Positions 31,138-38,191 of a DNA stretch of 41,859 bases are shown piece by piece. Source of the DNA: a virus; the IMG/VR virus record IMGVR_UViG_3300033142_000988, positions 1 to 41,859 of that record, one strand, 5' to 3'. Below the pieces are notes generated by a model, which saw only the letters and a list, made by a program, of their open reading frames with translations, searched no databases and had not been told where the DNA came from. Numbering within the stretch: position 1 is the stretch's first letter; each line of letters opens with the position of its first letter. The position numbers and the translations under genes were made by a program.

Positions 31138-32183
31138 TATCTTATCTCCGATTCTTGAAAAGTTTTTGAAAATTCTTGCATCTTTGAATCATATTTATTT
31201 TTAATTGCTTCGTTAGTTGTCGTTAATGGTACTTCCATTTCAAAAGTTGCGATATATTTAACAATTCTAACACCGGTTTCTTTTTCAATAGCTTGTACTT
31301 TTTCAACTTCTTTGATTTCTATTTGTGCTTGTTTTTCTAACTCTTCAAGTTCTTCTTGCTCGATTCTTCGTACTTCGATTTCTTTTTGTTGTTTTTCAAA
31401 TTCTTCTTTTCTAATTCTTTCTTGCTCGATACCTTTTTCTATTTGTGCTTGTTTTTCTAACTCTCTATTTATAATATTTGTAAGTTGTTCATTATATTTT
31501 AAATCACTTTCAAGTATGAAGTGTGAAACATCACTTTCTTTTAATAGAACTTTTAAACCTGCTTTTAAACATTCATTTTCTAACATAACTAATCGCATCT
31601 TTTTATTAGTTTGTAGTGATAATTGAATATTAACTCTTGATTCGATTGTATCTTTTGCTTTTTTTGTAAGTTTCATTGATGGATTAATATTTGAAGCAAT
31701 AAAAATATCTGAAATGTTTAAAGTTTGAAACTCTTCATTAACTTCTTTTTCTTCATATTTTAAAACAAGTAGTTTGTTGCATTCTAATTCACAAATTTTC
31801 ACTAACTCGTCATTGAATACTTTTACTTGGTCTAATATAAATAATCTTCCTTTTTTTGCAGTATCTTCAAGGTCATTCATTTTAACTTCAAAATCTGTAA
31901 TAGGTGCTAACATTTCTTTTTTATTATCTATTCTAGCTCTTTTGATTGAGCTTCCTAATTTATTAAGCTTTGTAGCCATCTTATTAGCTTCTTTAATGTT
32001 GTCATAGGTAACTTCTATTTTATAAGCTTCTAGTCCATTTGTCATAACTTCTTTTAGTGTTTCATAATTAAAGTCTATCTCAATAGGATTATAATTTACT
32101 ACTGGTTCGATATTAATATCTGCTGGTAAATTTTCCTCTACAACTTCTACTTCTATAAACTCGCCTGTTTCTAAATTTATCAT
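31137..32183 (-). CDS. DUF1351-like protein (348 aa)
   Basis: The region at residues 40-125 (YETLKEVMTNGLEAYKIEVTYDNIKEANKMATKLNKL then KKEMLAPITDFEVKMNDLEDTA) fits DUF1351, which in many phages lies next to recombinases. The C-terminal third is a long highly charged coiled coil (EQERIRKEEFEKQQKEIEV). It probably assists DNA recombination, but the mechanism is unknown. It starts one base before the annealing-protein stop, with AAGGGG upstream. Confidence 0.75.
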   Translation of the reverse strand: MINLETGEFIEVEVVEENLPADINIEPVVNYNPIEIDFNYETLKEVMTNGLEAYKIEVTYDNIKEANKMATKLNKLGSSIKRARIDNKKEMLAPITDFEVKMNDLEDTAKKGRLFILDQVKVFNDELVKICELECNKLLVLKYEEKEVNEEFQTLNISDIFIASNINPSMKLTKKAKDTIESRVNIQLSLQTNKKMRLVMLENECLKAGLKVLLKESDVSHFILESDLKYNEQLTNIINRELEKQAQIEKGIEQERIRKEEFEKQQKEIEVRRIEQEELEELEKQAQIEIKEVEKVQAIEKETGVRIVKYIATFEMEVPLTTTNEAIKNKYDSKMQEFSKTFQESEIR

Positions 32184-32804
32184 CTAATGCCCCTTAATTT
32201 CGTTATATTGTGATTCTGTTAATTGTCCTAAGTGATTTACTCTATATTGTGTAACAACTGTTTGTACTGCTATACCTTGCTTTTTAAGATGCACCATAAG
32301 TTCAGATATTTTTTCTGTATCTATTATTGCACCGCTTACTTCTGCATGAATATAATTTAATTCTTGTACATAGTCGTTATCTTCAAATTTACCCATAAAA
32401 ACATCTGCATTAAACCCAAGTTTTGAAAGTGCTTTTGAGATAGTATTTGTTTCTATCTTTTTCGCCCAGTCTTCATCGGCTTTCATATACCCCTCTTTAC
32501 CTTTAAATCCATTTGTTTTATATACTGCCTTTACGCTGTTTATAATTTCAAAAGTTCCGCTTGGATAAAAGAAAGTTGCTTTTAAATTTGCAAGAGTATC
32601 ATTACCAACTGTTAAAAAGCTAGTTTCTATATTCTTTAAACCCCAAGTGCTACCATAGCTACCAAATTCTTTAGTAGCTGTTTCCATTTGATAATAAGCA
32701 TCAATAGCCGAATAGTTACGACCACCGCTCTTTACATTTTTAAGAAACTTAGGGTCGGTTACTTTAACTTTATCCCATAGCTTCAAATTATCTTCATTAC
32801 TCAT
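32184..32804 (-). CDS. putative single-strand annealing protein (206 aa)
   Basis: The pattern TDPKFLKNVKSGGRNYSAIDAYYQMETATKEFGSYGSTWG, followed by a beta-rich region and NTISKALSKLGFNADVFMGKFEDNDYV, resembles phage Rad52/Erf-type annealing proteins, which pair complementary strands. It is the first gene of the minus-strand recombination operon, behind the promoter at 32834-32843 and AAGGAG. Neighbours SSB, NinG-like and DUF1351-like proteins support the role. The exact family is uncertain. Confidence 0.6.
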   Translation of the reverse strand: MSNEDNLKLWDKVKVTDPKFLKNVKSGGRNYSAIDAYYQMETATKEFGSYGSTWGLKNIETSFLTVGNDTLANLKATFFYPSGTFEIINSVKAVYKTNGFKGKEGYMKADEDWAKKIETNTISKALSKLGFNADVFMGKFEDNDYVQELNYIHAEVSGAIIDTEKISELMVHLKKQGIAVQTVVTQYRVNHLGQLTESQYNEIKGH

Positions 32805-32833
32805 ATAGTTCTCCTTAACTTTTAAAGTTCCTA

Positions 32834-32843
32834 ATTGTACAAG
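32834..32843 (-). promoter_or_regulatory. minus-strand promoter core (TTGTACAAT)
   Basis: On the minus strand it reads CCTTGTACAATTAG, about 30 bases before the ATG at 32804. It drives the recombination operon and lies back-to-back with the plus-strand promoter at 32937-32946. Confidence 0.6.
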
Positions 32844-32873
32844 GATTAAACTTAAAACAAGATAAACTAACGA

Positions 32874-32926
32874 AAAGAATCGAATAAACTATATTATTGT
32901 TATATTATATCTGTTTATTATTCTTT
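32874..32926. promoter_or_regulatory. inverted repeat in divergent control region (possible operator)
   Basis: AAAGAATCGAATAAAC (32874-32889) and GTTTATTATTCTTT (32913-32926) are inverted copies apart from two extra bases in the first arm. They are separated by a very A/T-rich 23-base centre. The repeat lies between the two divergent promoters, a typical place for an early control site. Confidence 0.55.
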
Positions 32927-32936
32927 AAGGAATACT

Positions 32937-32946
32937 ATTGTACAAT
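32937..32946 (+). promoter_or_regulatory. palindromic promoter core ATTGTACAAT
   Basis: Plus-strand promoter, followed by an A/T-rich leader and AAGGAGTTAAAG before the ATG at 32974. It starts the early plus-strand operon. Confidence 0.6.
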
Positions 32947-32973
32947 TCTAATATAAATAAAAAGGAGTTAAAG

Positions 32974-33324
32974 ATGGTAGAGATAATCAGTAAAGAGTTA
33001 TTCGCAGAGGTAATGGGTAAAGAAGTATATATATTAGGTGCAACTAAATGTAAGCCTAACGAGATTGTATATAAGAATAGTGAGGGTACTGGTTCATATA
33101 TTAATGTTTATGAGTTGGCTTTTGAAAAGAGCGTGGATTACGCTAAAAGAAATGGTTACGAGTTATTTATAAAGTTTGACGAGGGCGGATGCTCTGCCAA
33201 TATTAGTAAGGATGATATCTCTATTTATGGAACAAGAAGCCGTGAGGACATAAGAGCCGTGTTTGAAGTGTGTCAATATATGCTAGAAGAAATAGAAAGG
33301 TTAAACACTCACAAAGAAAGTTAA
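32974..33324 (+). CDS. hypothetical early protein (116 aa)
   Basis: The ATG at 32974 has AAGGAG at proper spacing. An in-frame ATG at 32938 lies inside the promoter core and is not credible. It is an alpha/beta protein with no recognised family, first in the early plus-strand operon opposite the recombination genes. It may be a regulator or host-takeover factor by position. Confidence 0.6.
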   Translation: MVEIISKELFAEVMGKEVYILGATKCKPNEIVYKNSEGTGSYINVYELAFEKSVDYAKRNGYELFIKFDEGGCSANISKDDISIYGTRSREDIRAVFEVCQYMLEEIERLNTHKES

Positions 33325-33430
33325 GGAGTTAAGTTGAGAGTGTTTATTTTGAAAGATAGATAAATTAGCAACTAAATAAATTAGTGTTGAGAATTATACA
33401 CTAAAAAAATTAAAATGTAAAGAGTGTAAA

Positions 33431-34090
33431 ATGATTTATAAAAAAGAAGATATCCCAAGTTTGAAATTGTCGCAACTTGATAGAACAATTTTTAATCAAG
33501 TATGTGCAAAATATAATATTAAATTAGAGAAAGTAACTTTTAAAGCTTATGCAGGAAGCTGCTACCCTATAAAGACAAATATTATTACTATTGAGAAAGT
33601 AGACGAAGCAATAAAAGAAGTAAACAAAGATGCGAACACTTGTGGGAATAGAAGAATAAACACTTTAAATGATTTAAAAGAAAAGCTTTTAGGAACTTAC
33701 AAAGAGAAAGTTAAAATTAATTGGAGAAGAGAATCCCAAAAGGTAGGTAAAAATAATAATTTCTTTTCTTTAATGAAGTGTCAGGACAGTCAAAAAGAAT
33801 TATTTAGACTATGTATGATTTTAGGTAAAGGCACACCGTCAAAAGGTTTTATGAAGTATGAACAGTATTATTTTAAATTATTAGAAAGTGTTATTAAATA
33901 TGTAAAAGATTACGATGATAGAGTTGAATTAATAAAAGAATTGTGTATATTGACAGATAATAGTTATGGAAATATGTCTTCTTATATTGACAATTTAGGC
34001 GGTAATTATAATGTGAATTACAAAAAATATAAAAACATTAGAAACATTTATAAACAATTAAAAAGGAAACAAAATGCAAGTCAGAAATAA
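33431..34090 (+). CDS. hypothetical basic protein (219 aa)
   Basis: A basic, helical protein with no recognised family. Scattered cysteines (positions about 25, 44, 75 and 117) and many Lys residues suggest nucleic-acid association, without proof. The ribosome site is weak. A 13-base sequence just before it, TGTAAAGAGTGTA (33416-33428), recurs exactly at 35078-35090 at the base of a structured RNA. It overlaps the next gene by 17 bases. Confidence 0.6.
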   Translation: MIYKKEDIPSLKLSQLDRTIFNQVCAKYNIKLEKVTFKAYAGSCYPIKTNIITIEKVDEAIKEVNKDANTCGNRRINTLNDLKEKLLGTYKEKVKINWRRESQKVGKNNNFFSLMKCQDSQKELFRLCMILGKGTPSKGFMKYEQYYFKLLESVIKYVKDYDDRVELIKELCILTDNSYGNMSSYIDNLGGNYNVNYKKYKNIRNIYKQLKRKQNASQK

Positions 34091-34394
34091 ACCAAGACAT
34101 ATAATCGAGCAAGAGAACCAAGAAGCTAAAAAGATTTTAAGAAGTAGAATCAAGGTAACAAATCGGCTTAGGAGATATTGGAAGAACGAAATACAATTAG
34201 CCGAGGAATTATCAAACATACATTTAATTCCATTCTCTACAGGACAATTTAAAGCGTATGAGTTTATGACGAAAGAATTAATTTGCGATTATAAAAGAAT
34301 TGGATCAACTAAAAAAGAACTAAAAGGACATAATTCAAGTTTTGAACATTCGATAAGCTCGGTAATATTAAAGAAAGGGGATATTTTAGAATGA
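34074..34394 (+). CDS. hypothetical basic protein (106 aa)
   Basis: Preceded by AAGGA and overlapping the previous gene. A strongly basic helical N-terminus (RNKPRHIIEQENQEAKKILRS) is followed by a mixed region. No family recognised. The next start overlaps its end. Confidence 0.55.
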   Translation: MQVRNKPRHIIEQENQEAKKILRSRIKVTNRLRRYWKNEIQLAEELSNIHLIPFSTGQFKAYEFMTKELICDYKRIGSTKKELKGHNSSFEHSISSVILKKGDILE

Positions 34395-34504
34395 CTTACA
34401 GCGACTTTAAAATAAAGGAACAAACTAAAATGTATAACGATTACTTAGCTTACAATTCGCGGTTATCGTTTCAACAATTTCAAGAATTAAGAGGCGTAAA
34501 ATGA
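34391..34504 (+). CDS. 37-aa hypothetical protein
   Basis: AAGGGG upstream, and ATGA-type overlaps at both ends with neighbouring genes, which supports translation. It is polar and Tyr/Gln-rich (YNDYLAYNSRLSFQQFQELRG). No family recognised. Confidence 0.45.
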   Translation: MTYSDFKIKEQTKMYNDYLAYNSRLSFQQFQELRGVK

Positions 34505-34764
34505 ATTTAAAATTAAATAGCAAAGACAGTTTAAGAATAACAGGCGACCACAAAGGGAATAATTTTATAGATGTAGGAAGCGTAGGATATGAATCTTTAG
34601 CAGTTGATTTATTCGGACACTTTCATTATATAGAAATTAGAAAAAAAGAAGACAAAATTAGAGTATTTACATTTCCTAAAAAGTCTTATAAAAAAGAATG
34701 TGATTTCGGATGGTGGGAAGATGCAGAAGTAGTATATGCTTTAAATGAAGTGAGACAAAAATGA
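34501..34764 (+). CDS. hypothetical protein (87 aa)
   Basis: Beta-rich, with Gly turns (TGDHKGNNFIDVGSVGYESLAVDLFGHFHY) and a Trp-containing end (DFGWWEDAEVVYAL). No family recognised. It is coupled by overlaps to both neighbours. Confidence 0.55.
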   Translation: MNLKLNSKDSLRITGDHKGNNFIDVGSVGYESLAVDLFGHFHYIEIRKKEDKIRVFTFPKKSYKKECDFGWWEDAEVVYALNEVRQK

Positions 34765-34982
34765 CACCACAAAGTAAGCGATTATTAGAACATTTAAAAG
34801 CTAAAGGCAAGATAGCACCATTAGAAGCACTTAACGACTTAGGTATATATCGACTAGCCGACACAGTATATAAACTTCGTGCATTAGGCTATGACATTAA
34901 AACAAAGCAAACAAAATCTTTTAACCGATTTAAAGAGCGTGTGCAATTCGCAACTTATATTTATACAAAAAAGATACAATAA
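34761..34982 (+). CDS. winged-helix DNA-binding protein (73 aa)
   Basis: The pattern QSKRLLEHLKAKGKIAPLEALNDLGIYRLADTVYKLRALGYDIKT is a small winged helix-turn-helix found in many phages near replication genes. The recognition helix is probably around GIYRLADTVYKL. It may regulate transcription or assist replication. The ATGA overlap with the previous gene shows coupling. It is the last gene before the long non-coding RNA region. Confidence 0.75.
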   Translation: MTPQSKRLLEHLKAKGKIAPLEALNDLGIYRLADTVYKLRALGYDIKTKQTKSFNRFKERVQFATYIYTKKIQ

Positions 34983-35004
34983 TTAACTTTAAATTAATAT
35001 AAAG

Positions 35005-35014
35005 ATTGTATAAT
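35005..35014 (+). promoter_or_regulatory. promoter core ATTGTATAAT
   Basis: Same core as the cargo promoters, but no ribosome site or reading frame follows. The likely product is the structured RNA at 35081-35174 and the downstream leader. Confidence 0.55.
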
Positions 35015-35080
35015 ACAACATAGCAAAAGACAGTTTTATTAAGTTTAGTATTTTGGGTGTGTCTTTTGTTATAAAATTGT

Positions 35081-35174
35081 AAAGAGTGTATATAGCCTTA
35101 GCATAAAATGCACCCGTGTGTTAACGAGGGAGATATTGGTTTGAGTCCAATAGGTTAAAAAGTATACATTCTTT
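35081..35174 (+). ncRNA. tRNA-like structured RNA
   Basis: AAAGAGTGTATA (35081-35092) pairs with TATACATTCTTT (35163-35174), 12 bp with one G-U. Inside lies a cloverleaf-like order: stem TAGCCT/AGGTTA (35093-35098, 35152-35157), TA linker, short arm GCAT/ATGC (35101-35111), an anticodon-like loop GTGTTAA (35118-35124, central GTT as in tRNA-Asn), a five-base variable loop, and a perfect T-arm ATTGG-TTTGAGT-CCAAT (35135-35151). The D-loop is too short, the anticodon stem is poorly paired and no CCA follows, so this is not a normal tRNA. It may be a decayed tRNA or a tRNA mimic. Confidence 0.5.
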
Positions 35175-35205
35175 AGAGTTTTAACTCAACCATTATTTAT
35201 TATGG

Positions 35206-35211
35206 TATAAT
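35206..35211 (+). promoter_or_regulatory. -10 box TATAAT before structured leader
   Basis: In the context TTATGGTATAATTTT. Transcription from here would start near 35218 and carry the entire competing-hairpin leader to the gene at 35380. Confidence 0.45.
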
Positions 35212-35252
35212 TTTATTGTTAAAAAGATTTAAAGTTATTGAAATTAAATCTA

Positions 35253-35349
35253 CTTAAACGAGTGTTCAGCTCCCCGAAAGTTCTAGTTACTTAATTAGAA
35301 CATTCGTTTAAGGATAACAACGATTAGGGAAGCTGAACACAATCTAATC
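35253..35349 (+). promoter_or_regulatory. leader with mutually exclusive long hairpins
   Basis: CTTAAACGAGTGTTC (35253-35267) can pair with GAACATTCGTTTAAG (35298-35312), 15 bp with one G-U. GTGTTCAGCT (35262-35271), extended by CCC, can instead pair with AGCTGAACAC (35331-35340), extended by GGG. The two use the same GTGTTC and cannot form together. Smaller stems GTTCTA/TAGAAC (35280-35301) and GATTAG/CTAATC (35322-35349) fit the alternatives. The design resembles a riboregulator or an origin structure. Confidence 0.65.
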
Positions 35350-35379
35350 AACCTTAAAACCTATTGTTCGAAAGAAATT

Positions 35380-35622
35380 ATGAGAATACATAAAGATGAT
35401 ATTTCTCCATGGCTATTTGAAGTAATAATTGATGGAGTAATTATAGTTAAGCCTTTAATTAAAATATATGACCCTATAGAAGAAATGATAAATCAGAGAG
35501 AGTATATGGAAAAGTTAATATTAACTATGTGCAAACATGAAGAATATCCAAGACTTTATTTAAATGAGGAATCAAAAAACAGAAGCTATGGAAACAAATA
35601 CATAAAGAGGAGATTCAGATAA
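35380..35622 (+). CDS. hypothetical protein (80 aa)
   Basis: First gene after the structured leader, with only a weak ribosome site (AAAGAAA), which suggests controlled or leader-dependent translation. It is an alpha/beta protein with a basic C-terminus (NKYIKRRFR). No family recognised. Its stop overlaps the replication initiator start. Confidence 0.55.
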   Translation: MRIHKDDISPWLFEVIIDGVIIVKPLIKIYDPIEEMINQREYMEKLILTMCKHEEYPRLYLNEESKNRSYGNKYIKRRFR

Positions 35623-36299
35623 TGAGAAGTCAATTCGCATTTTATAAGTCTTTTGATGATGTATATCAAGACTTAAACGATAAACAAAAATTAGAATTTA
35701 TGAACAATATTTTAGATGTTCAATTTCTTAGAATAAAAATAGAAGATGTTGTATTTAAAGATATGATACTTAAACATATATGGAATGCACAAAAACATTC
35801 TATTGAAAAATCTGTTAAAGGATATTTAGAAAGTCAAAAGAATACTAAAGTAAAAGAACCCTTTTATGGTGTTTATGATGACAACTTTATACCCTTACCG
35901 ACACCCTCCGAGGGTAACCACAAGGAAGAAGAAGAGAAAGAAGAAGAGAAAGAACAAGTAAAAAAGGAATCTTCTTTAAAAGAAGCCTTTGATATTGTAA
36001 AAGAAATAATTAACTATTTAAATTTAAAAGCAAGTACAAAGTATAGATTTAGTTCTAAGGAAACAAAGAAGTTAATAAAAGCAAGATTGAATGAAAAATT
36101 TACAATAGAAGATTTTAAAAAAGTAATAGATAATAAATGCAATGACTGGTTAAATACTGAGCATAAGATTTACATAAGACCTGAAACTTTATTTGGTAAT
36201 AAATTCGAAGGATATTTAAATCAAATTGTTTCTATAAATAATTTAAAAGATAATCAATTTGTAAAAGATGGGCAATTATTTTCAGAGGTATCTTACTAA
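35622..36299 (+). CDS. replication initiator-like protein (DUF6291/TIGR02220-type, 225 aa)
   Basis: The N-terminal 60 residues (FAFYKSFDDVYQDLNDKQKLEFMNNILDVQF) fit DUF6291, and the C-terminal 75 residues (EIINYLNLKASTKYRFSSKETKKLIKARL then DWLNTEHKIYIRPETLFGNKFEGYLNQ) fit the TIGR02220 domain common in phage replication organisers. An acidic linker separates them. It probably recognises the origin or loads the helicase. AGGAG ribosome site. The downstream genes include the helicase. Confidence 0.8.
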   Translation: MRSQFAFYKSFDDVYQDLNDKQKLEFMNNILDVQFLRIKIEDVVFKDMILKHIWNAQKHSIEKSVKGYLESQKNTKVKEPFYGVYDDNFIPLPTPSEGNHKEEEEKEEEKEQVKKESSLKEAFDIVKEIINYLNLKASTKYRFSSKETKKLIKARLNEKFTIEDFKKVIDNKCNDWLNTEHKIYIRPETLFGNKFEGYLNQIVSINNLKDNQFVKDGQLFSEVSY

Positions 36300-36652
36300 T
36301 GATACTTCAACACATAGACACTTACAAAATAGAATGCACAGTACTTGGAACATTTCTAAATACTCCAGAACTCATAGGATTCAATACAGAGCCTTTTAAG
36401 ATGGAATCTAAGTATTTCGCTAATGATTTTAATAAATTGATTTGTGAGCGACTTATGAAAGAATTAGAGCATAGCGGAAGCCCTAGCTTATTAGAAATAA
36501 AATTAAGTGCATGGGTACGAGATGTTAAAATAAAATATCAACAAGCTTATTCAAATATTACAACATCAAAACCAATACCAATGAGCGTTGCAAAAAAATA
36601 TTATGAAGAAATGAAAATACAATACATGGAAAGGTTAGCAAATGGAAGATAG
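36299..36652 (+). CDS. possible DnaB N-terminal-like replication protein (117 aa)
   Basis: Begins with a helical pattern (YKIECTVLGTFLNTPELIGF) that recalls the N-terminal domain of DnaB-type helicases, which contacts primase. It lies between initiator and helicase genes, overlapping both neighbours. No ATPase motifs are present. It may be a helicase loader or a split helicase domain. Weak assignment. Confidence 0.45.
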   Translation: MILQHIDTYKIECTVLGTFLNTPELIGFNTEPFKMESKYFANDFNKLICERLMKELEHSGSPSLLEIKLSAWVRDVKIKYQQAYSNITTSKPIPMSVAKKYYEEMKIQYMERLANGR

Positions 36653-37172
36653 AGATTATGTAGGAATAAATAGAGAAAACAATATATATGCAGTCATTGG
36701 AAGAGAAGAGATTCAATCAGAGCCATGGAATAAAAAAATAGAACATGACTATGTGAACACATTCCCAAAAGAATTAGCATTTATATCTATAAGCGACCCG
36801 AAAAAGCCTTTTATTAAAACTAATAATCATTTTGATAGTGAATTATTTATGAAGTTTTGGGACGTGGAAGAAGAAGATGGAAAATATTGTCCTATTCATA
36901 TTACTCAAGCAAAAGAGATATATGATTTTATATATAAAAATAGAAACAAAGAGTTTCTTGTTAATTGCGAAGCTGGAGTAAGTAGAAGTGCTGGAATAGG
37001 AATGGCAATAGAGTTTTTACTAAGAGATAAAAAAGAGTTTCCTAAATGGTCTCACTTCCCAAGTAAGATAATACAACATTGGAGATACTCCCCAAATATG
37101 AATGTTTTTAATTCAATTATTAGTTTTGAAACAACAGAAAAGTATTTTGCATCAAAAGGAGGGTGGAGTTAA
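36642..37172 (+). CDS. CX5R protein phosphatase-like protein (176 aa)
   Basis: The active-site loop NCEAGVSRSAG (Cys109, Arg115) is the CX5R signature of tyrosine and dual-specificity phosphatases, preceded by a strand (KEFLV) and followed by a helix as in the family. Asp74 (KFWDVEEED) could be the general acid. Such proteins remove phosphate from proteins, RNA 5' ends or lipids. The substrate here is unknown. It is embedded between replication genes. The start overlaps the previous gene by 11 bases, with AAAGG upstream. Confidence 0.7.
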   Translation: MEDRDYVGINRENNIYAVIGREEIQSEPWNKKIEHDYVNTFPKELAFISISDPKKPFIKTNNHFDSELFMKFWDVEEEDGKYCPIHITQAKEIYDFIYKNRNKEFLVNCEAGVSRSAGIGMAIEFLLRDKKEFPKWSHFPSKIIQHWRYSPNMNVFNSIISFETTEKYFASKGGWS

Positions 37173-38179
37173 TGGAAAATAGAAAACAAATACTAATAGA
37201 CAAATTAGAAAGCGATATAAAAGAAAAGAAAACCATTTTAAAAGAAATTCAAGGAGAATATAAAACTACTAAATTATTCGCACCTAAAAACATTAGAGAG
37301 ATTAAAGGCTTGAATCTTGAAGTAGTAGGACTTAATTATATACCTTTCATCAAAGGAGCATATAACATTCTAACTGGGCGAGGTGGTTCGGGAAAATCTG
37401 CAATTGCTTTAAAAAGTATGATTATGTATTTATCAGTTAATCCTAACAAAACAGGATTAGCTTTTTTTACAGAAGATGGAAAAGACGATATTACTTCACG
37501 ATTAGAAATGATTTGTCGAGGGGAAAATATAGACAGCAACGATATTATAAACCGTGTACATTTCATAACAGTTGAAAATGACGACCGTATCAAGTGGGCG
37601 AAAACTTCAAGAGATGGCTATCAAGTAGAAAATATTTATATAAATGAAGTAATAGAATTCTCAAAAAGTCAAAACGTAGGATTTATTATTATTGATCCTC
37701 TAAAAAGATTTCATTCATTAAGTGAAAATTCAAATGATGATATGGACGTTTTAGTAAGAGATGTATTCGTAGATATGGCAGTTAAAACAGAAGCGGTTTT
37801 ATTAGTATTACATCATAGTTCAAAGAGTGGAGAAAGTGGAGCATCAAGGGGAGCTTCAACAATTAGTGATAGTGCAAGATTAGGTTGGAGTATCGGAAAG
37901 TATTATATTAGAAATGAAAAGTCTGGGGAAGTTGTTATTGATGAATCAAAAAGAAATAAAATTAAGTTATCGATTATAAAAGATAATCAAGGATTAGAGG
38001 GCAAATGTGCGATTCGTGATGTATCTGACAATTCAATACCTAATCCTTTAAGCGGTTTTATTGGTGGGTATAATAGCAATAAAGAACCAGAAAAAACTAC
38101 ATATAACTATGTAGAAAACACAAATAATATAATAGATGATGCACCGGTAAAAGATGTAGATATACCGGATATATTTTAA
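37172..38179 (+). CDS. RepA/RecA-like replicative helicase (AAA_25 type, 335 aa)
   Basis: Hexameric helicase-type ATPase. Walker A GRGGSGKS is at residues 69-76, Walker B is FIIIDP near residue 172, and the conserved LHHSSKSGESGASRGASTISDSARLGW block (about 210-237) is typical of RepA-like helicases. I use the ATG at 37172 (TAATG overlap, AGGGTGGAG upstream) rather than a GTG at 37163. It completes the replication module. Confidence 0.85.
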   Translation: MENRKQILIDKLESDIKEKKTILKEIQGEYKTTKLFAPKNIREIKGLNLEVVGLNYIPFIKGAYNILTGRGGSGKSAIALKSMIMYLSVNPNKTGLAFFTEDGKDDITSRLEMICRGENIDSNDIINRVHFITVENDDRIKWAKTSRDGYQVENIYINEVIEFSKSQNVGFIIIDPLKRFHSLSENSNDDMDVLVRDVFVDMAVKTEAVLLVLHHSSKSGESGASRGASTISDSARLGWSIGKYYIRNEKSGEVVIDESKRNKIKLSIIKDNQGLEGKCAIRDVSDNSIPNPLSGFIGGYNSNKEPEKTTYNYVENTNNIIDDAPVKDVDIPDIF

Positions 38180-38191
38180 GGAGATAGAGAA

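Larger units (their letters stand above)
34983..35379 (+). other. non-coding region with structured RNA elements
   Basis: About 400 bases without a convincing reading frame, unusual in this compact genome. In order it holds a promoter core (35005-35014), a tRNA-like fold inside a 12-bp stem (35081-35174), a second -10 box TATAAT (35206-35211), and a leader with competing long hairpins (35253-35340) before the gene at 35380. It could be a replication origin, a regulatory RNA locus, or both. Confidence 0.75.

Noticed and set aside
33336-33363. TTG-started nine-codon peptide after the 116-aa early gene
   Set aside because: A ribosome-like site is present, but the frame is too short and has no coupling or conservation evidence.
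35081-35174. Functional tRNA-Asn gene
   Set aside because: The T-arm and anticodon loop look right, but the D-arm is too short, the anticodon stem has only about two normal pairs without a bulge, and there is no CCA or normal acceptor end. Kept only as tRNA-like RNA.
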